From Bremerella cremea (GTDB taxonomy: Bacteria; Planctomycetota; Planctomycetia; Pirellulales; Pirellulaceae), in assembly GCF_003335505.1 (NCBI RefSeq), contig NZ_QPEX01000044.1, positions 186,001 through 250,000 on the forward strand: a DNA stretch of 64,000 nt, written 5' to 3'. How positions within the stretch are numbered: the first letter of the stretch is position 1; each line of letters starts with the position of its first letter. Below the pieces are notes generated by a model. That model made no database searches and was not told the DNA's origin. It was given only the letters and a program-made list of their open reading frames with translations. Position numbers and translations under genes: made by a program. This document shows positions 45,284 through 54,453 of the stretch, piece by piece.

Positions 45284-45760
45284 TTAGTCCTCTTCGCCGA
45301 AGAAAACGCGTTCGATATATCCCATCGTCACCAGCGTTGCCCAGGCCAAAGCAACCGCCATGCAGGCAATGCGATAGTACCCCATACCACAAGCGGTTCC
45401 GGTGGCGGCAGCAACCCAAATTGTCGCTGCGGTCGTTAGACCGTGGACTCCGCCGTGAGCCCGAATGATCGATCCTGCCCCGAGAAAGCCGACGCCGCCA
45501 ATAATTCCAGCGATCAATCGAAACATATCCAACCGCAACCAACCGGGGCCGCCATCTTCCAGCGTCACGGTGTAGTTCATGCCAATCACCATAATCAGGG
45601 CAGCCCCCAAAGCAACGAGCATATTGGTCCGCAAACCGGCAGGCTTATCATGCCGTTCGCGATTCCACCCTAATATCGATCCACACAATACGGCGAAAAA
45701 CAAGCGTAGGAACGAATCGAAGTCGGACGAGATCGTCGCGAAAAGTAAGCTCTCAAACAT
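45284..45760 (-). CDS. MgtC/SapB-family membrane protein
   Basis: The 158-residue protein has about four to five transmembrane segments and the family motifs GSILGWNRERHDKPAGLRTNMLVALGA and GGVGFLGAGSII... split here only for brevity: the first is residues about 27-55, the second about 88-99 followed by GLTTAATIWVAAATG. MgtC relatives affect magnesium limitation and ATP synthase in pathogens; in environmental bacteria the role is uncertain. The soluble C-terminal ACT-like domain of MgtC is absent, as in the shorter SapB/YhiD type. Confidence 0.92.
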   Translation of the reverse strand: MFESLLFATISSDFDSFLRLFFAVLCGSILGWNRERHDKPAGLRTNMLVALGAALIMVIGMNYTVTLEDGGPGWLRLDMFRLIAGIIGGVGFLGAGSIIRAHGGVHGLTTAATIWVAAATGTACGMGYYRIACMAVALAWATLVTMGYIERVFFGEED

Positions 45761-45839
45761 GGTGTCGCTTTCAATGGTGCAAGTTTCTAGCCTGATTTTA
45801 GCATGCCCTTGGCCGCTTAAGAATGAGCATGGCGCAGCA

Positions 45840-45865
45840 AAAGAGGGCCCTTAGAAGCCCTCTTT
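45840..45865. terminator. Rho-independent terminator of the PDZ gene
   Basis: A 9-bp stem AAAGAGGGC/GCCCTCTTT with an 8-base loop lies just past the minus-strand PDZ gene stop (30 bases). A poly-A tract on the left gives the U-tract for minus-strand transcripts. Confidence 0.82.
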
Positions 45866-45894
45866 CTATGTTCGAGTTCGTGACAAGAAGACGT

Positions 45895-47004
45895 TTACAA
45901 ATCGGCGCCGCCTGACTTCAAGCTCTTCAACTCTTCACGCAACTGGCGTACTTCTTGCTCGAGTTCGCGCACTCGTCGGCTGAGCGATTCCACCTGCTCG
46001 GGTGTAACCATTTGATCAGCCGGGACAGCGTTGCCTTCCATCCCTTGTATAGCATTCTGCAACAAGCGTAGGGCAGGGCGGTCTTCCCCAATCGAAGGTC
46101 CACTGGGGCGGTTTTCAATCGGTTGCGGCGGCATCGTTCGAGGATCGCCATAAAACAAGTTGGTCGATTCCATCCGGTTGCCCACGTAGTAATTCACCGG
46201 AATCCAACGATCCTCCGGCGAGGTACGAACCATTTGAATCAGTTCATTCGCATCGTTCACTCGACGCCCATCGTAGGCCACAATCACAGCGCCGACCGGA
46301 ATGCCTGCCTGATCGGCTACGCCACCTCGGCTGACACTTTCAACAAAGGCGCCTCGACGCACCGAAATACCGGTTTGGGCGCGAAGTTGATCGTCGACAG
46401 GCAATACACGTACGCCTAGTACGCGGCGGCCAGCCACTGGGGCGGCAGCCGGAAGTTGCTCGGGCTGGGGCATGTTCCCTTCCACCCCTAACGGATCGTA
46501 AGGCTGACCAGGCGGCGTGAGGGGCGGGGGAACGGGAGTCTCGTTGGATTGGCTCCCCAACACAACTTCCAGATCGCTGGGCTTTCCATCTTGCAACACG
46601 TTCAACGTAAGTTTATCGCCCGGCTTCTTGCCACTCATCCATTTACCAAGTTGGTCGAGGGTCTGAAACCTTTGACCATCGACCGTAACAATGAGGTCTC
46701 CTGGCTTGAGCCCCGCTTTATCCGCCGGCCCGCCTGGGTTGATCTCGGTGACGATGATGCCTTGTTGTTTCAAAATTGGATCAGAATCGGACTCGTACGT
46801 ATCAAGCATCGCCCCCAGGAAAGGTCGTTCATTGGTTGCCGGTGTCGGCTGAGGGTTCGCAGGAGGCTGCTGCCGGTTGCCTTGAACCTGATCCAACAAG
46901 TTGTTCAGCTTGTCGAGTGCCCCCTGAGCCTGCGCTCCTTGCGGAGACATCAGCAAAGTTACCGTCAGCAGAACGGCCAACCTGAAATTCGTTAGCAACC
47001 TCAT
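45895..47004 (-). CDS. Exported protein with two PDZ domains and a coiled-coil tail
   Basis: The 369-residue protein has a signal peptide (about residues 1-27, ending GAQAQ). The first PDZ domain (about 80-160) contains INPGGPADKAGLKPGDLIVTVDG; the second (about 205-290) contains VSRGGVADQAGIPVGAVIVAYDG. The last 35 residues form a charged coiled coil (SLSRRVRELEQEVRQLREEL). There is no protease domain, so it is probably a periplasmic or surface scaffold. The start at ATG 47004 has GGAGG upstream at good spacing. Confidence 0.86.
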   Translation of the reverse strand: MRLLTNFRLAVLLTVTLLMSPQGAQAQGALDKLNNLLDQVQGNRQQPPANPQPTPATNERPFLGAMLDTYESDSDPILKQQGIIVTEINPGGPADKAGLKPGDLIVTVDGQRFQTLDQLGKWMSGKKPGDKLTLNVLQDGKPSDLEVVLGSQSNETPVPPPLTPPGQPYDPLGVEGNMPQPEQLPAAAPVAGRRVLGVRVLPVDDQLRAQTGISVRRGAFVESVSRGGVADQAGIPVGAVIVAYDGRRVNDANELIQMVRTSPEDRWIPVNYYVGNRMESTNLFYGDPRTMPPQPIENRPSGPSIGEDRPALRLLQNAIQGMEGNAVPADQMVTPEQVESLSRRVRELEQEVRQLREELKSLKSGGADL

Positions 47005-47182
47005 CACTACCTCCCTCTCGATCAAAATTTACGGTCGAACGGACCGTCACACGAAGTCTTGCCCGGTTTTTATCACTTGGTATTGTCCCGCATTGCTTGA
47101 AGCAAGGAAAGACAAACCGAGCGATTCCAGGTACGAATTTCCATGAAGACAGGATTTCCCCGCCTTGGTACGCTAGAGAACT

Positions 47183-48118
47183 ATGGATAGGCAAGACTTT
47201 GAAATCGATCGCGCACAGCCGCAGCATCAAGGAGCCGCCCTCTGGCTGGCCACCGGCGGCCGCTCTCGTCATGTGAATCGAGGCCGGGTTACTGCGTTGC
47301 TAGCTGCGGAAAAAGAAGGCAAAGTTAGCTTCGATGGGTTGGTGGCCGCGACGAACCGAAGTCGCGTGATTGGTGCCATCTGGTGTTTGAATCAGCCCGG
47401 CAAGATCGCCACGATCTGGGGGCCAGGATTGATTTCCGGCGTATCGGACACCCTGGCAGACCAATTGATTAAACGAGTCCTAAAATTCGCCCAGCAAGCC
47501 GGCAATCACCTGATGCAAAGCTTGATTGGCCTAGAAAACCCCAACGCAGGCGAACACTTAGCGCGAATCGGTTTCCGGCACGTAACACGCCTCGACCAAT
47601 TGCATGCGTTCCCAGCCGAAATTGCAACACCTCCACCAAGTAGTCTGCTAACCTTTTTGCCCTGCGATGATTTCCGCAAACCAGCTTTCGAGCAATTGGT
47701 TGCCAACACCTATGAGGGAAGCCTCGATTGCCCAGAGATTGATGGCCTACGTCAGATTGAAGACGTTTTGACCGGCTATCATGCTACCAGCGGCCACGAT
47801 ACGCGGCATTGGTATCTTGTACAGCTCGCTGGGCAAACCATCGGGGTGGTTATCTTGGCGCATCACACAGCAAACCACCAGTTGGAGCTAATCTACTTTG
47901 GACTGCTCCCCCCGTTTCGGCAGCGAGGACTAGGGAAAGAGGTAATCCGTTTCCTTTTGCACTTAGCTCGTCAAATCGGCTGCCAGTCGATCTTGACTGG
48001 TGTTGATGAAAGAAACACACCGGCGATGGCCCTCTACCACCAATTTGGGTTTATCCCGTCGGACAGCAAAGAGCTCTTTTTGCTACCGCTGCCGCCCCTG
48101 AACGTGGCGGTCGCTTAG
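47183..48118 (+). CDS. GNAT-family N-acetyltransferase
   Basis: The 311-residue protein has a C-terminal GNAT domain with the CoA loop LPPFRQRGLGKEVIRFLLHLA and DERNTPAMALYHQFGF. The N-terminal half (about 1-160) is a weakly conserved second GNAT-like fold or other domain, with HLMQSLIGLENPNAGEHL. Substrate is unknown. The gene lies next to the dnaA region but has no evident functional link. It has no strong ribosome binding site. Confidence 0.82.
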   Translation: MDRQDFEIDRAQPQHQGAALWLATGGRSRHVNRGRVTALLAAEKEGKVSFDGLVAATNRSRVIGAIWCLNQPGKIATIWGPGLISGVSDTLADQLIKRVLKFAQQAGNHLMQSLIGLENPNAGEHLARIGFRHVTRLDQLHAFPAEIATPPPSSLLTFLPCDDFRKPAFEQLVANTYEGSLDCPEIDGLRQIEDVLTGYHATSGHDTRHWYLVQLAGQTIGVVILAHHTANHQLELIYFGLLPPFRQRGLGKEVIRFLLHLARQIGCQSILTGVDERNTPAMALYHQFGFIPSDSKELFLLPLPPLNVAVA

Positions 48119-48411
48119 GGGCACACTTACCCCTCCTTCTTTATTTCTTCACAATGCGTGACCAACCGTGTCAAACGGTAATATCCGGTTTTTGAAACGC
48201 GTAAAGTGTTGCTTTTCAACAAGATAGAAACATCAAAGGTCTCCTTCTTGAATGCGTTTCCCCATGATTCGACATATTTTCCACGCCTCTGTTCAGATCG
48301 TGTTAGAAAAAGGAAAGCCGCAATTGAGTGTGAATCTCCGAGAAATGAGGGGCTTTCCGCAGGCGCGTTTTTCCGCTGGTGCTTTTTTTCGTCCAGAGGT
48401 TCGTCGAGTGG
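48119..48411. other. Gene-free upstream region of dnaA
   Basis: No supported gene is here; a minus-strand open frame at 48127-48450 lacks a family pattern. It contains an 8-bp inverted repeat GGAAAGCC/GGCTTTCC (48312-48319 with 48351-48358) and two 9-mers one base from the DnaA-box consensus: TTCTTCACA (48146-48154) and TTTTCCACG (48277-48285). These may take part in autoregulation or initiation, but two imperfect boxes are not evidence for an origin. Confidence 0.4.
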
Positions 48412-48412
48412 T

Positions 48413-48440
48413 TTGACAGGGGTGCTAGCTTGCATACAAT
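48413..48440 (+). promoter_or_regulatory. Sigma-70-type promoter of dnaA
   Basis: A perfect -35 box TTGACA (48413-48418) is separated by 16 bases from a near-perfect -10 box TACAAT (48435-48440). The predicted start site would be about 105 bases upstream of the dnaA GTG, leaving an untranslated leader of that length. Confidence 0.82.
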
Positions 48441-48552
48441 CGTCCTCCACGCGGCTGTTGATGCCGCTTGTTTTTGCCTCTCTCCCGTCTGGGGTTATGA
48501 AGCGATTTTCGGATTGAAAATCTGCTTACTAACTCGCTGAAAGAGTCAGCCT

Positions 48553-49971
48553 GTGGTCACGGAAGACATCGACATTCTGCCCGCGTTGCGTCTTGCAATG
48601 ATCGAAAGGGTAGGACAAGATCGCTTCGAACTTTGGTTCGGTACCAACACTCAGCTTCGCATGAGCGAAGGCTGTCTGTTGATCGAATCGACGAGCCGAC
48701 TTAACCTCGATTTCCTCCGTAAGAACTTCCACGAAGCTGTTTGCCAGGCCCTGTCCGACGTTCAACTAACCGGCCATCAAGTCGTCTACCGCGAAGGTCA
48801 GGTCCCTGCCAAGAAGACGCAAGGTCCAAGCCAACACCGCGCTGAGAAAAAGTTGCCTGCCGCCGCTCCTCCGGTTCGCGCATCTCAAACCACGACTTCT
48901 CGTCCTGCCAGCAGCCCTAGCGGCTTGCCTCGCCGCAAGTTTGCCTCGCTCAAAGAGTTCGTCGTCAGCGATTGTAACTCGATGGCTAAGACAGCTGCGA
49001 CGATGGTCTTACAGCAACCAGGACAGATCTCGCCACTTTATATTCACGGTCCTTCTGGCAGTGGCAAAACCCATTTGCTAGAAGGAATTTATGGACTTGC
49101 CCAGCAGCGTAAAGAACTTGGACGTGTTGTCTACCTTTCGGCAGAGCAGTTCACGACGTTCTTTCTAGAGGCCCTGCAATCGTCCGGCGTAGCCAGTTTC
49201 CGCCGCAAGTATCGAGATGTGGGCGTCCTTATTATCGACGACGTGCAGTTCTTCGCCGGCAAACGAGCGACGAAAACGGAACTGCTTCACACGCTCGATG
49301 CCATCAACCGACGTGGCGGCCAGGTTATTTTGGCCGGCAACCAGCGTCCGACCGAGCTTTCCGCGCTCGGCACTGAGTTGGTCGCTCGTTTCTCAAGTGG
49401 TTTGATCTGCAAAGTCGATCCTTTGGACGATATCTGTAAACAAACCCTTGTGCAGCGACTTGCTGAAAAGCGGGGCGTAACTCTCAACGAACCAATCACC
49501 CATTGGCTTACCCGCCAGTTACCAGGCGAAGGACGTCTCATTTCTGGGGCGATCAATCGGTTGTGGGCTTTCAACGCCGTGGAAGGGAACACGCTTTCGA
49601 TTCCCATTCTCGAAAACTTGTTAGCCGATTTGATTCCGCAGCGCAGCAGCATGATGCGGCTAGACGATATCGAGCAAGCTGTTTGTCGCGTTTTCGGTGT
49701 CGACACAAAGCTCCTCCGTTCGCAATCGAAGTCTCGCCGGGCCAGCAACCCACGTATGCTGGCCATGTGGCTGGCCCGTAAACATACCGGCGCGGCTTTG
49801 TCGGATATTTGCCAACACTTCAATCGCCGTAGCCATAGCACGGTGATCTCGGCCGAGAAGAAGGTCAATAAATGGCTTTCGGAAGAATCGATCGTGCAAA
49901 TCGCCGATCGTTCACTGAAAGCCAAAGAGGCGATTGAGTTAGCGGAAGCCGAACTTCGCACGAGCCGCTAG
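48553..49971 (+). CDS. dnaA: Chromosomal replication initiator DnaA
   Basis: DnaA binds 9-mer boxes at the origin and, bound to ATP, opens the DNA. The 472-residue protein has domain I (residues about 1-80), a flexible Ala/Pro/Ser-rich domain II (about 85-130) and the AAA+ domain III. Domain III has Walker A GPSGSGKTHL, Walker B VLIIDDVQFF and sensor motifs. Domain IV ends in the DNA-binding signature HTGAALSDICQHFNRRSHSTVISAEKKV (residues about 415-445; quoted in parts elsewhere). Where E. coli has RDHTTV, this protein has RSHSTV. It starts with GTG and stands apart from dnaN and gyrB. A promoter is readable upstream. Confidence 0.96.
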   Translation: MVTEDIDILPALRLAMIERVGQDRFELWFGTNTQLRMSEGCLLIESTSRLNLDFLRKNFHEAVCQALSDVQLTGHQVVYREGQVPAKKTQGPSQHRAEKKLPAAAPPVRASQTTTSRPASSPSGLPRRKFASLKEFVVSDCNSMAKTAATMVLQQPGQISPLYIHGPSGSGKTHLLEGIYGLAQQRKELGRVVYLSAEQFTTFFLEALQSSGVASFRRKYRDVGVLIIDDVQFFAGKRATKTELLHTLDAINRRGGQVILAGNQRPTELSALGTELVARFSSGLICKVDPLDDICKQTLVQRLAEKRGVTLNEPITHWLTRQLPGEGRLISGAINRLWAFNAVEGNTLSIPILENLLADLIPQRSSMMRLDDIEQAVCRVFGVDTKLLRSQSKSRRASNPRMLAMWLARKHTGAALSDICQHFNRRSHSTVISAEKKVNKWLSEESIVQIADRSLKAKEAIELAEAELRTSR

Positions 49972-50040
49972 TTTTATTCTCGGGGCGAATTTAAATCTGG
50001 CCCTATTCTGCAGCGGTAGAAATTAAGAAGCGTCCGCTGT

Positions 50041-50133
50041 GCCACGGTCTTCTCGGATGCGCACGGAAATGAGGCGTGGTCTTGTGCGACGGCCCTTGAA
50101 TACGGTTCCGTGCCCATCCGAGAAACCCGTGGC
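50041..50133. repeat. 93-bp long inverted repeat (hairpin element)
   Basis: Two 28-base arms (50041-50068 and 50106-50133) are inverted complements with only three mismatches and enclose a 37-base loop. The inner 19 bp has one mismatch. The element sits between dnaA and the converging 255-residue gene, so it may act as a bidirectional terminator, encode a structured RNA, or be a MITE-like repeat. There is no T-tract right after the stem. Confidence 0.7.
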
Positions 50134-50146
50134 GGGCGTTGCTGAT

Positions 50147-50914
50147 TTACTGAAAACCCCAACGACCGGCATGCTTGTCGCGATCGACCAGCTTGGCCAT
50201 TTCTGGGCTTAGTGAGTAGTAGCGAGAGGGGCGGTTGATCTCGAGATCGATCTTCAGCCGTGTGTGAGGCAAGCTTTGATTAACAACCGGCGCCGGTTCG
50301 ACCCTTAGCACGCTGACCGGATCCCCGTTCCATTTCACCATGTACATCGTGCCAGCCACCGTCGGTTCTGCCTCGAATTGGTAGTCTTTCGTCAGCATGG
50401 TCACTAAGCGCCGGTCGTCGCCGGTCGTGCCATGAAAGGTGATTCGCTGCAGTTGCTTCTCTTTGTCGAAGTAGTAGGTCAACGAGCCTGCAATGTCATC
50501 GACACGAGATCCACTAACCAGAGGGACTCGCATGCCTTCCATATTAAGATCGGAAAGCGTGGTGCTGACGTGAGGCCAGGTTTCCATGATCCAACGCGGG
50601 GTCGCATTGAAATTAATGAAATGGCTGAACTCTTGAAAGATTGGCGCCGCCCCTGGTTGGCCTGGTGAACCACCTGGCAGATTGCCGGTCATTTGCTGCG
50701 AAAGGGCAGAAACCTGGCTGCCGATTTGCCCCGGGTCGAACTTGATCGAGGCATCCGGCGCGTCGGCTTGGCTTGTTGCCCCCGATGGCACATAAGCCTT
50801 GGCCTTGTTCCAATAGGTAGCAGCCGTTTCCCGCACGTCCGGATGAAAATAGCCGTAGGGCACGCCAATACTGGCGGCTGCGGCAACCCAAAACATAACG
50901 GTTCGACGAAACAC
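50147..50914 (-). CDS. Membrane-anchored protein of unknown function
   Basis: The 255-residue protein has an N-terminal hydrophobic anchor (about residues 5-25), a Pro/Ala-rich spacer and a globular domain from about residue 90. The domain includes HFINFNATPRWIMETWPHVS, GSLTYYFDKEKQLQRITFHG and TRLKIDLEINRPSRYYSLS. I do not recognise it confidently; it resembles uncharacterised planctomycete proteins. The start is GTG with AGGAG at seven bases. It converges with dnaA across the hairpin element. Confidence 0.75.
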   Translation of the reverse strand: MFRRTVMFWVAAAASIGVPYGYFHPDVRETAATYWNKAKAYVPSGATSQADAPDASIKFDPGQIGSQVSALSQQMTGNLPGGSPGQPGAAPIFQEFSHFINFNATPRWIMETWPHVSTTLSDLNMEGMRVPLVSGSRVDDIAGSLTYYFDKEKQLQRITFHGTTGDDRRLVTMLTKDYQFEAEPTVAGTMYMVKWNGDPVSVLRVEPAPVVNQSLPHTRLKIDLEINRPSRYYSLSPEMAKLVDRDKHAGRWGFQ

Positions 50915-51042
50915 CTCGGTTCTCCTTTCCCAGATTGCGTGCGTCTTGGTTATTCATCGAACAAGCGGAAACCGCCTCATGAATGCGATGCCAGCACACG
51001 CTAGAACCCGAGCCGCCGCCACGTCTTTCCCAGTACGACAAG

Positions 51043-52233
51043 ATGGAATCTTCCGAGCAATCCGCCCCCCTCAATCTTGCCCATTGGCTCACCTCGCGGG
51101 AAGCAGCTGAATGGTTCGCCTGGCTCAGCAAGGTTGATCCCCAGGCGATTGCGACCCTGTCGAAGCTTCGCCAGGAATTGACCGCCGAGCAGTCACAAGC
51201 GATCCTCAACCAGGCTCAGCTTCGCCAGCGGGGCGTGAAGAAATTTACGAGGGCCGGGCAGATGTTCTTCACTCGGGTTGGGCAAGAGCAAGCCACCGAC
51301 GAAGAGATTGCTGCCTACAAGGCATGCCGCTTTTCCCCTGGCCAGCCGCTGGCGGACCTTTGCTGCGGAATCGGGGGCGACTTGATCGCCTTGGCCCAGC
51401 GCGGGCCTACCATGGCGGTCGATGCCTCTCCGGAACATTTGTGTTATGCGGAAGCGAACGTTGCTGCCTATGACGCGAACCTTGCCGGCACGCAGTGCGG
51501 CTTGGCCGAAGAGACGCCTCTGCAAGAATTTGCGGCCTGGCATATCGACCCCGACCGACGTAGTGACAATCGCCGTACGATCAAGCTCGATCACTTCAGC
51601 CCGGCGTTGCCGCAACTAGAAATGATGCTGCGGGCGAACCGCAACGCGGCTTTGAAACTCGCCCCCGCCAGCCGTTTGCCGCCTGAATGGGAAGAGCAGG
51701 GGGAGTGCGAGTGGATCACGCACCATCGAGAATGCAAACAACTTGTCGTCTGGCTAGGAAACCTCGCCCCGCAGCCAGGTCTTCGTCGGGCAACACGAAT
51801 TGGGAATGCCGGTCAGATCGACTCTTTCCTAGGCTCTCCTAACCATTCGTACGCTTCAACAGAAATTGCGGCCTGCCTATTCGATCCAGATCCAGCCCTA
51901 GTCGCCTCTGGCTTAGTCGATACCTTGGCGGCAGAGCTCAACTTAGCCCGGGTTTCGCCTCAATCGCACTACCTGACCGGGCCATTATCAATCGAACACC
52001 CGCTGCTCTCTCGCTTTGAAGTTCAGGGAGTCGAAAAGATTGATACCAAGCGACTTAAGAAGGCGATCACGGCGGCCAATTGGGGAACGCTCGAACTCAA
52101 ACAAAGAGGCCTCGAGCTGAAACTCGAGGCCTTGCGAAAACAACTTAAACCACGCGGTGACGGTCCAGGGACCATCATCTTTACCCCAACCACCGTCGGC
52201 AATCGAGCGATCTTATGCCAACGGTTTGAGTAA
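51043..52233 (+). CDS. THUMP-like/class I SAM-dependent methyltransferase
   Basis: The 396-residue protein has a SAM-binding Rossmann motif LADLCCGIGGDLIALAQRG (about residues 114-132), VDASPEHLCYAEANV, and an active-site-like HIDPDRRSDNRR. This matches the class I methyltransferase pattern in proteins annotated as THUMP-like. The C-terminal part (about 230-390) is an additional domain of mixed helices and strands. Target (RNA or protein) is unknown. The start at ATG 51043 is a choice among weak candidates; 50983 would overlap the divergent gene's leader. Confidence 0.78.
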   Translation: MESSEQSAPLNLAHWLTSREAAEWFAWLSKVDPQAIATLSKLRQELTAEQSQAILNQAQLRQRGVKKFTRAGQMFFTRVGQEQATDEEIAAYKACRFSPGQPLADLCCGIGGDLIALAQRGPTMAVDASPEHLCYAEANVAAYDANLAGTQCGLAEETPLQEFAAWHIDPDRRSDNRRTIKLDHFSPALPQLEMMLRANRNAALKLAPASRLPPEWEEQGECEWITHHRECKQLVVWLGNLAPQPGLRRATRIGNAGQIDSFLGSPNHSYASTEIAACLFDPDPALVASGLVDTLAAELNLARVSPQSHYLTGPLSIEHPLLSRFEVQGVEKIDTKRLKKAITAANWGTLELKQRGLELKLEALRKQLKPRGDGPGTIIFTPTTVGNRAILCQRFE

Positions 52234-52246
52234 GCGGGCAAGCCAA

Positions 52247-53368
52247 TTACTTCTTCTTGGTTTCGGGTGCTGCCAATGTTGGCACTTCGGCAACTTCCTC
52301 TAGCGGCTCGGCCTCTTCCTTCGGCTTGGTCGCTGGATCAGCCAGAGTAGGTACCCCTGCGACGTTGTCTTCAGCCGAATCTTCTTTCGGCATCTCTTCC
52401 TTCATCGGTGCTTGATCTGGCTCAGCCTTTTCTGCTGGCTTTGTGGCTGGGTCGGCAGGGGTCGGGCTCTCCTCTTTCATTTCAGCAGGAGGGGTCAACT
52501 TGACTGTTTTCTTTGCAGACGCAGGCAAGGCGGCCACCTTGGCAGGCTCGGCGTTGATCAGCTCTTCGGTCATCCGGCCCAGGTAATTCATGACGCTTTC
52601 TTCTCCCTGAAAACCGATCACACGTTCATCGAGATCGATTTGTTGCGAAAGAATGCGTCCCTGCTCAATGTCGAATCGAAACTTCCCCTTGGTCAGCTTC
52701 TGAATCAGTTCGACCTTCAACATCGGGTCATCGATCGGGGTGAGAACTTGCGTTTCCGTTGTAATCGTCGCCACTCCGGCACTGACATTCACCAAACGAA
52801 ACACCTGACGGGTTTTAATCCGCTTGAGGGCACCGTTGCCTGTTCGCACGGTAAGGTCATCGGGCGAGTACCACGCTGCATCGACGGCAACCGGGTCGGC
52901 AGGCAGAATCGGCAGGATCTGCGATTCGCTGCTCGGCGTACCGGCCAAATGTTCCCGTTTAACCAATCGCCCCTGGGCATCGACGGTAATGCGCGACAAC
53001 GGTACGCCAACGCTTTGGGAGGCCTGAGCGTAGATTGCCGGGGGCGTCTTGTCCGTTTCGCTGTTGTAAGACACCTCGGGACGATCAGTCACCTTTTGCC
53101 ACATGTTGATATTTTCAACCGAGTGCATAAAGGTAACCAAGCCGCTTTCATCGACCTTTTGAACTTCCCACTTGCGGGTCGAAATGCTGCGTGACTGGGC
53201 GGTTTGCTTCACCCCTTTAATCTTGGTGTCGACCGTCGAGAGGTGGGTGATCTTCGAGCGAATCACATCCCCCTGATTGAACTTGTATTCCAGCTTGACG
53301 GTTGCCTCGTCAGCGATCGCAGCCGAAGCCACGCCCAATAGAATCGCGATCGTCGCGAAGATCTTCAT
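52247..53368 (-). CDS. Exported protein with Pro/Lys/Glu repeats at the C-terminus
   Basis: The 373-residue protein has a signal peptide (about residues 1-19) and a beta-rich domain (about 25-270). This is followed by a low-complexity acidic tail in which PADPATKPAEKAEP and LADPATKPKEEAEP are imperfect repeats, with PTLA units. No family is certain; the folded part resembles DUF6263-type exported proteins. The start has AAGGA at good spacing. It converges with the methyltransferase gene with a gap of 13 bases. Confidence 0.75.
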   Translation of the reverse strand: MKIFATIAILLGVASAAIADEATVKLEYKFNQGDVIRSKITHLSTVDTKIKGVKQTAQSRSISTRKWEVQKVDESGLVTFMHSVENINMWQKVTDRPEVSYNSETDKTPPAIYAQASQSVGVPLSRITVDAQGRLVKREHLAGTPSSESQILPILPADPVAVDAAWYSPDDLTVRTGNGALKRIKTRQVFRLVNVSAGVATITTETQVLTPIDDPMLKVELIQKLTKGKFRFDIEQGRILSQQIDLDERVIGFQGEESVMNYLGRMTEELINAEPAKVAALPASAKKTVKLTPPAEMKEESPTPADPATKPAEKAEPDQAPMKEEMPKEDSAEDNVAGVPTLADPATKPKEEAEPLEEVAEVPTLAAPETKKK

Positions 53369-53465
53369 AATTGCATCCTTGCAGTTCGGGTCTTTTGGGA
53401 ACAGTTTTCAGCATTCAATGCCCCTCTCTGGCCGAACACTAAAAACTGAACACTTCAAACTATTA

Positions 53466-54356
53466 CTACCGTCCGTGTTCTATTTGACCGCCCCAGCCAA
53501 GTTTTTCGCGGAGCGTGCGGTAGTAGTTGTGATCGTGGGTCGCGACGAGCTTGAATCTTGGTTCCGCTTGGTCGACGCGAACGCGGTGGTCGCTGGTAAT
53601 CGGGCTGAGGACGCGGCCGTCGACAACAACCGACATCTTTCGTTCCGCACCACGTAGGTGCATCTCGAAACATCGATCTCCCGTATCAACCACAGGCCGC
53701 ATCGTCAGCGTGTGCGGATTGATCGGACTGACCACGAAAGCCCGCAAATCGGCCCGCAAAATAGGACCACCTGCCGACAGATTATGCGCCGTCGAACCGA
53801 CCGGTGTGCTGATGATCAAGCCATCGCAGCTATATGATGTCGCTAACAGTCCATCCACGTAAAGATCAATCGTGCGGATTTGGAACGGAGGACCGCCGAG
53901 AATCGCCATTTCGTTCAAACCAATCCGCTCGGCGATCACTTCATTGTCCTTTAGAACCTGACAACGAAGCATCATGTGTTCCATTATTTGGCACTCGCCG
54001 GCAACCAACGAAGCTAACTGGTCGACGAAAACCTCAGGCGTGAAAGTCGTCAGAAACCCAAGATTCCCCATATTTACGCCGATAATTGGCGTCTGGTTGT
54101 GCCCCATACTACGTGAAGCCCCCAGAATCGAACCATCTCCTCCTAAAACAATTGCGAAGTCGGCTTCAACCTGGGAAAGATCCGACTCCCAGTTCAGATC
54201 GGTCAGCACCACGTCCGCGAATTGAGGCAAGACGTGCAGCAGACGCTCGGTTTCTTCTTGCACATGAGGCCGATTGCCGGCCCCTAGCAACATGACACGC
54301 GGCCTGTCCTTGCCAATCCAGTCTGGGGCTTTCGGGTGCGGGGGAGTCAAAGTCAT
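53466..54356 (-). CDS. nadK: NAD kinase
   Basis: NAD kinase phosphorylates NAD to NADP. The 296-residue protein has the hallmark GGDG at residues 72-75 (VLGGDGSILGASR), NMGNLGFLTTF, LNEMAILGG, and YSCDGLIISTPVGSTAHNLSAGGP. Length is normal. The start is placed at ATG 54356, since an in-frame extension to 54590 is low-quality sequence overlapping the dxs end. It is the last gene of the xseA-xseB-ispA-dxs-nadK run, 97 bases beyond dxs. Confidence 0.95.
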   Translation of the reverse strand: MTLTPPHPKAPDWIGKDRPRVMLLGAGNRPHVQEETERLLHVLPQFADVVLTDLNWESDLSQVEADFAIVLGGDGSILGASRSMGHNQTPIIGVNMGNLGFLTTFTPEVFVDQLASLVAGECQIMEHMMLRCQVLKDNEVIAERIGLNEMAILGGPPFQIRTIDLYVDGLLATSYSCDGLIISTPVGSTAHNLSAGGPILRADLRAFVVSPINPHTLTMRPVVDTGDRCFEMHLRGAERKMSVVVDGRVLSPITSDHRVRVDQAEPRFKLVATHDHNYYRTLREKLGWGGQIEHGR

Positions 54357-54453
54357 GGGAGGCAAATCCCGGGTAAGGTCCAAGAGTGCGGAATACGCCC
54401 GTAAATGAAGTCGACGACCGCATCTCGATCCGCACTTGCGGACCTTACGGGAT

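Noticed and set aside
48127..48450. 107-codon minus-strand open frame upstream of dnaA
   Set aside because: It overlaps the dnaA promoter and has no family pattern. The low-complexity sequence looks accidental.
48119..48552. Replication origin
   Set aside because: Only two imperfect DnaA-like boxes and no clear AT-rich unwinding element are visible. This is too weak for an origin call.
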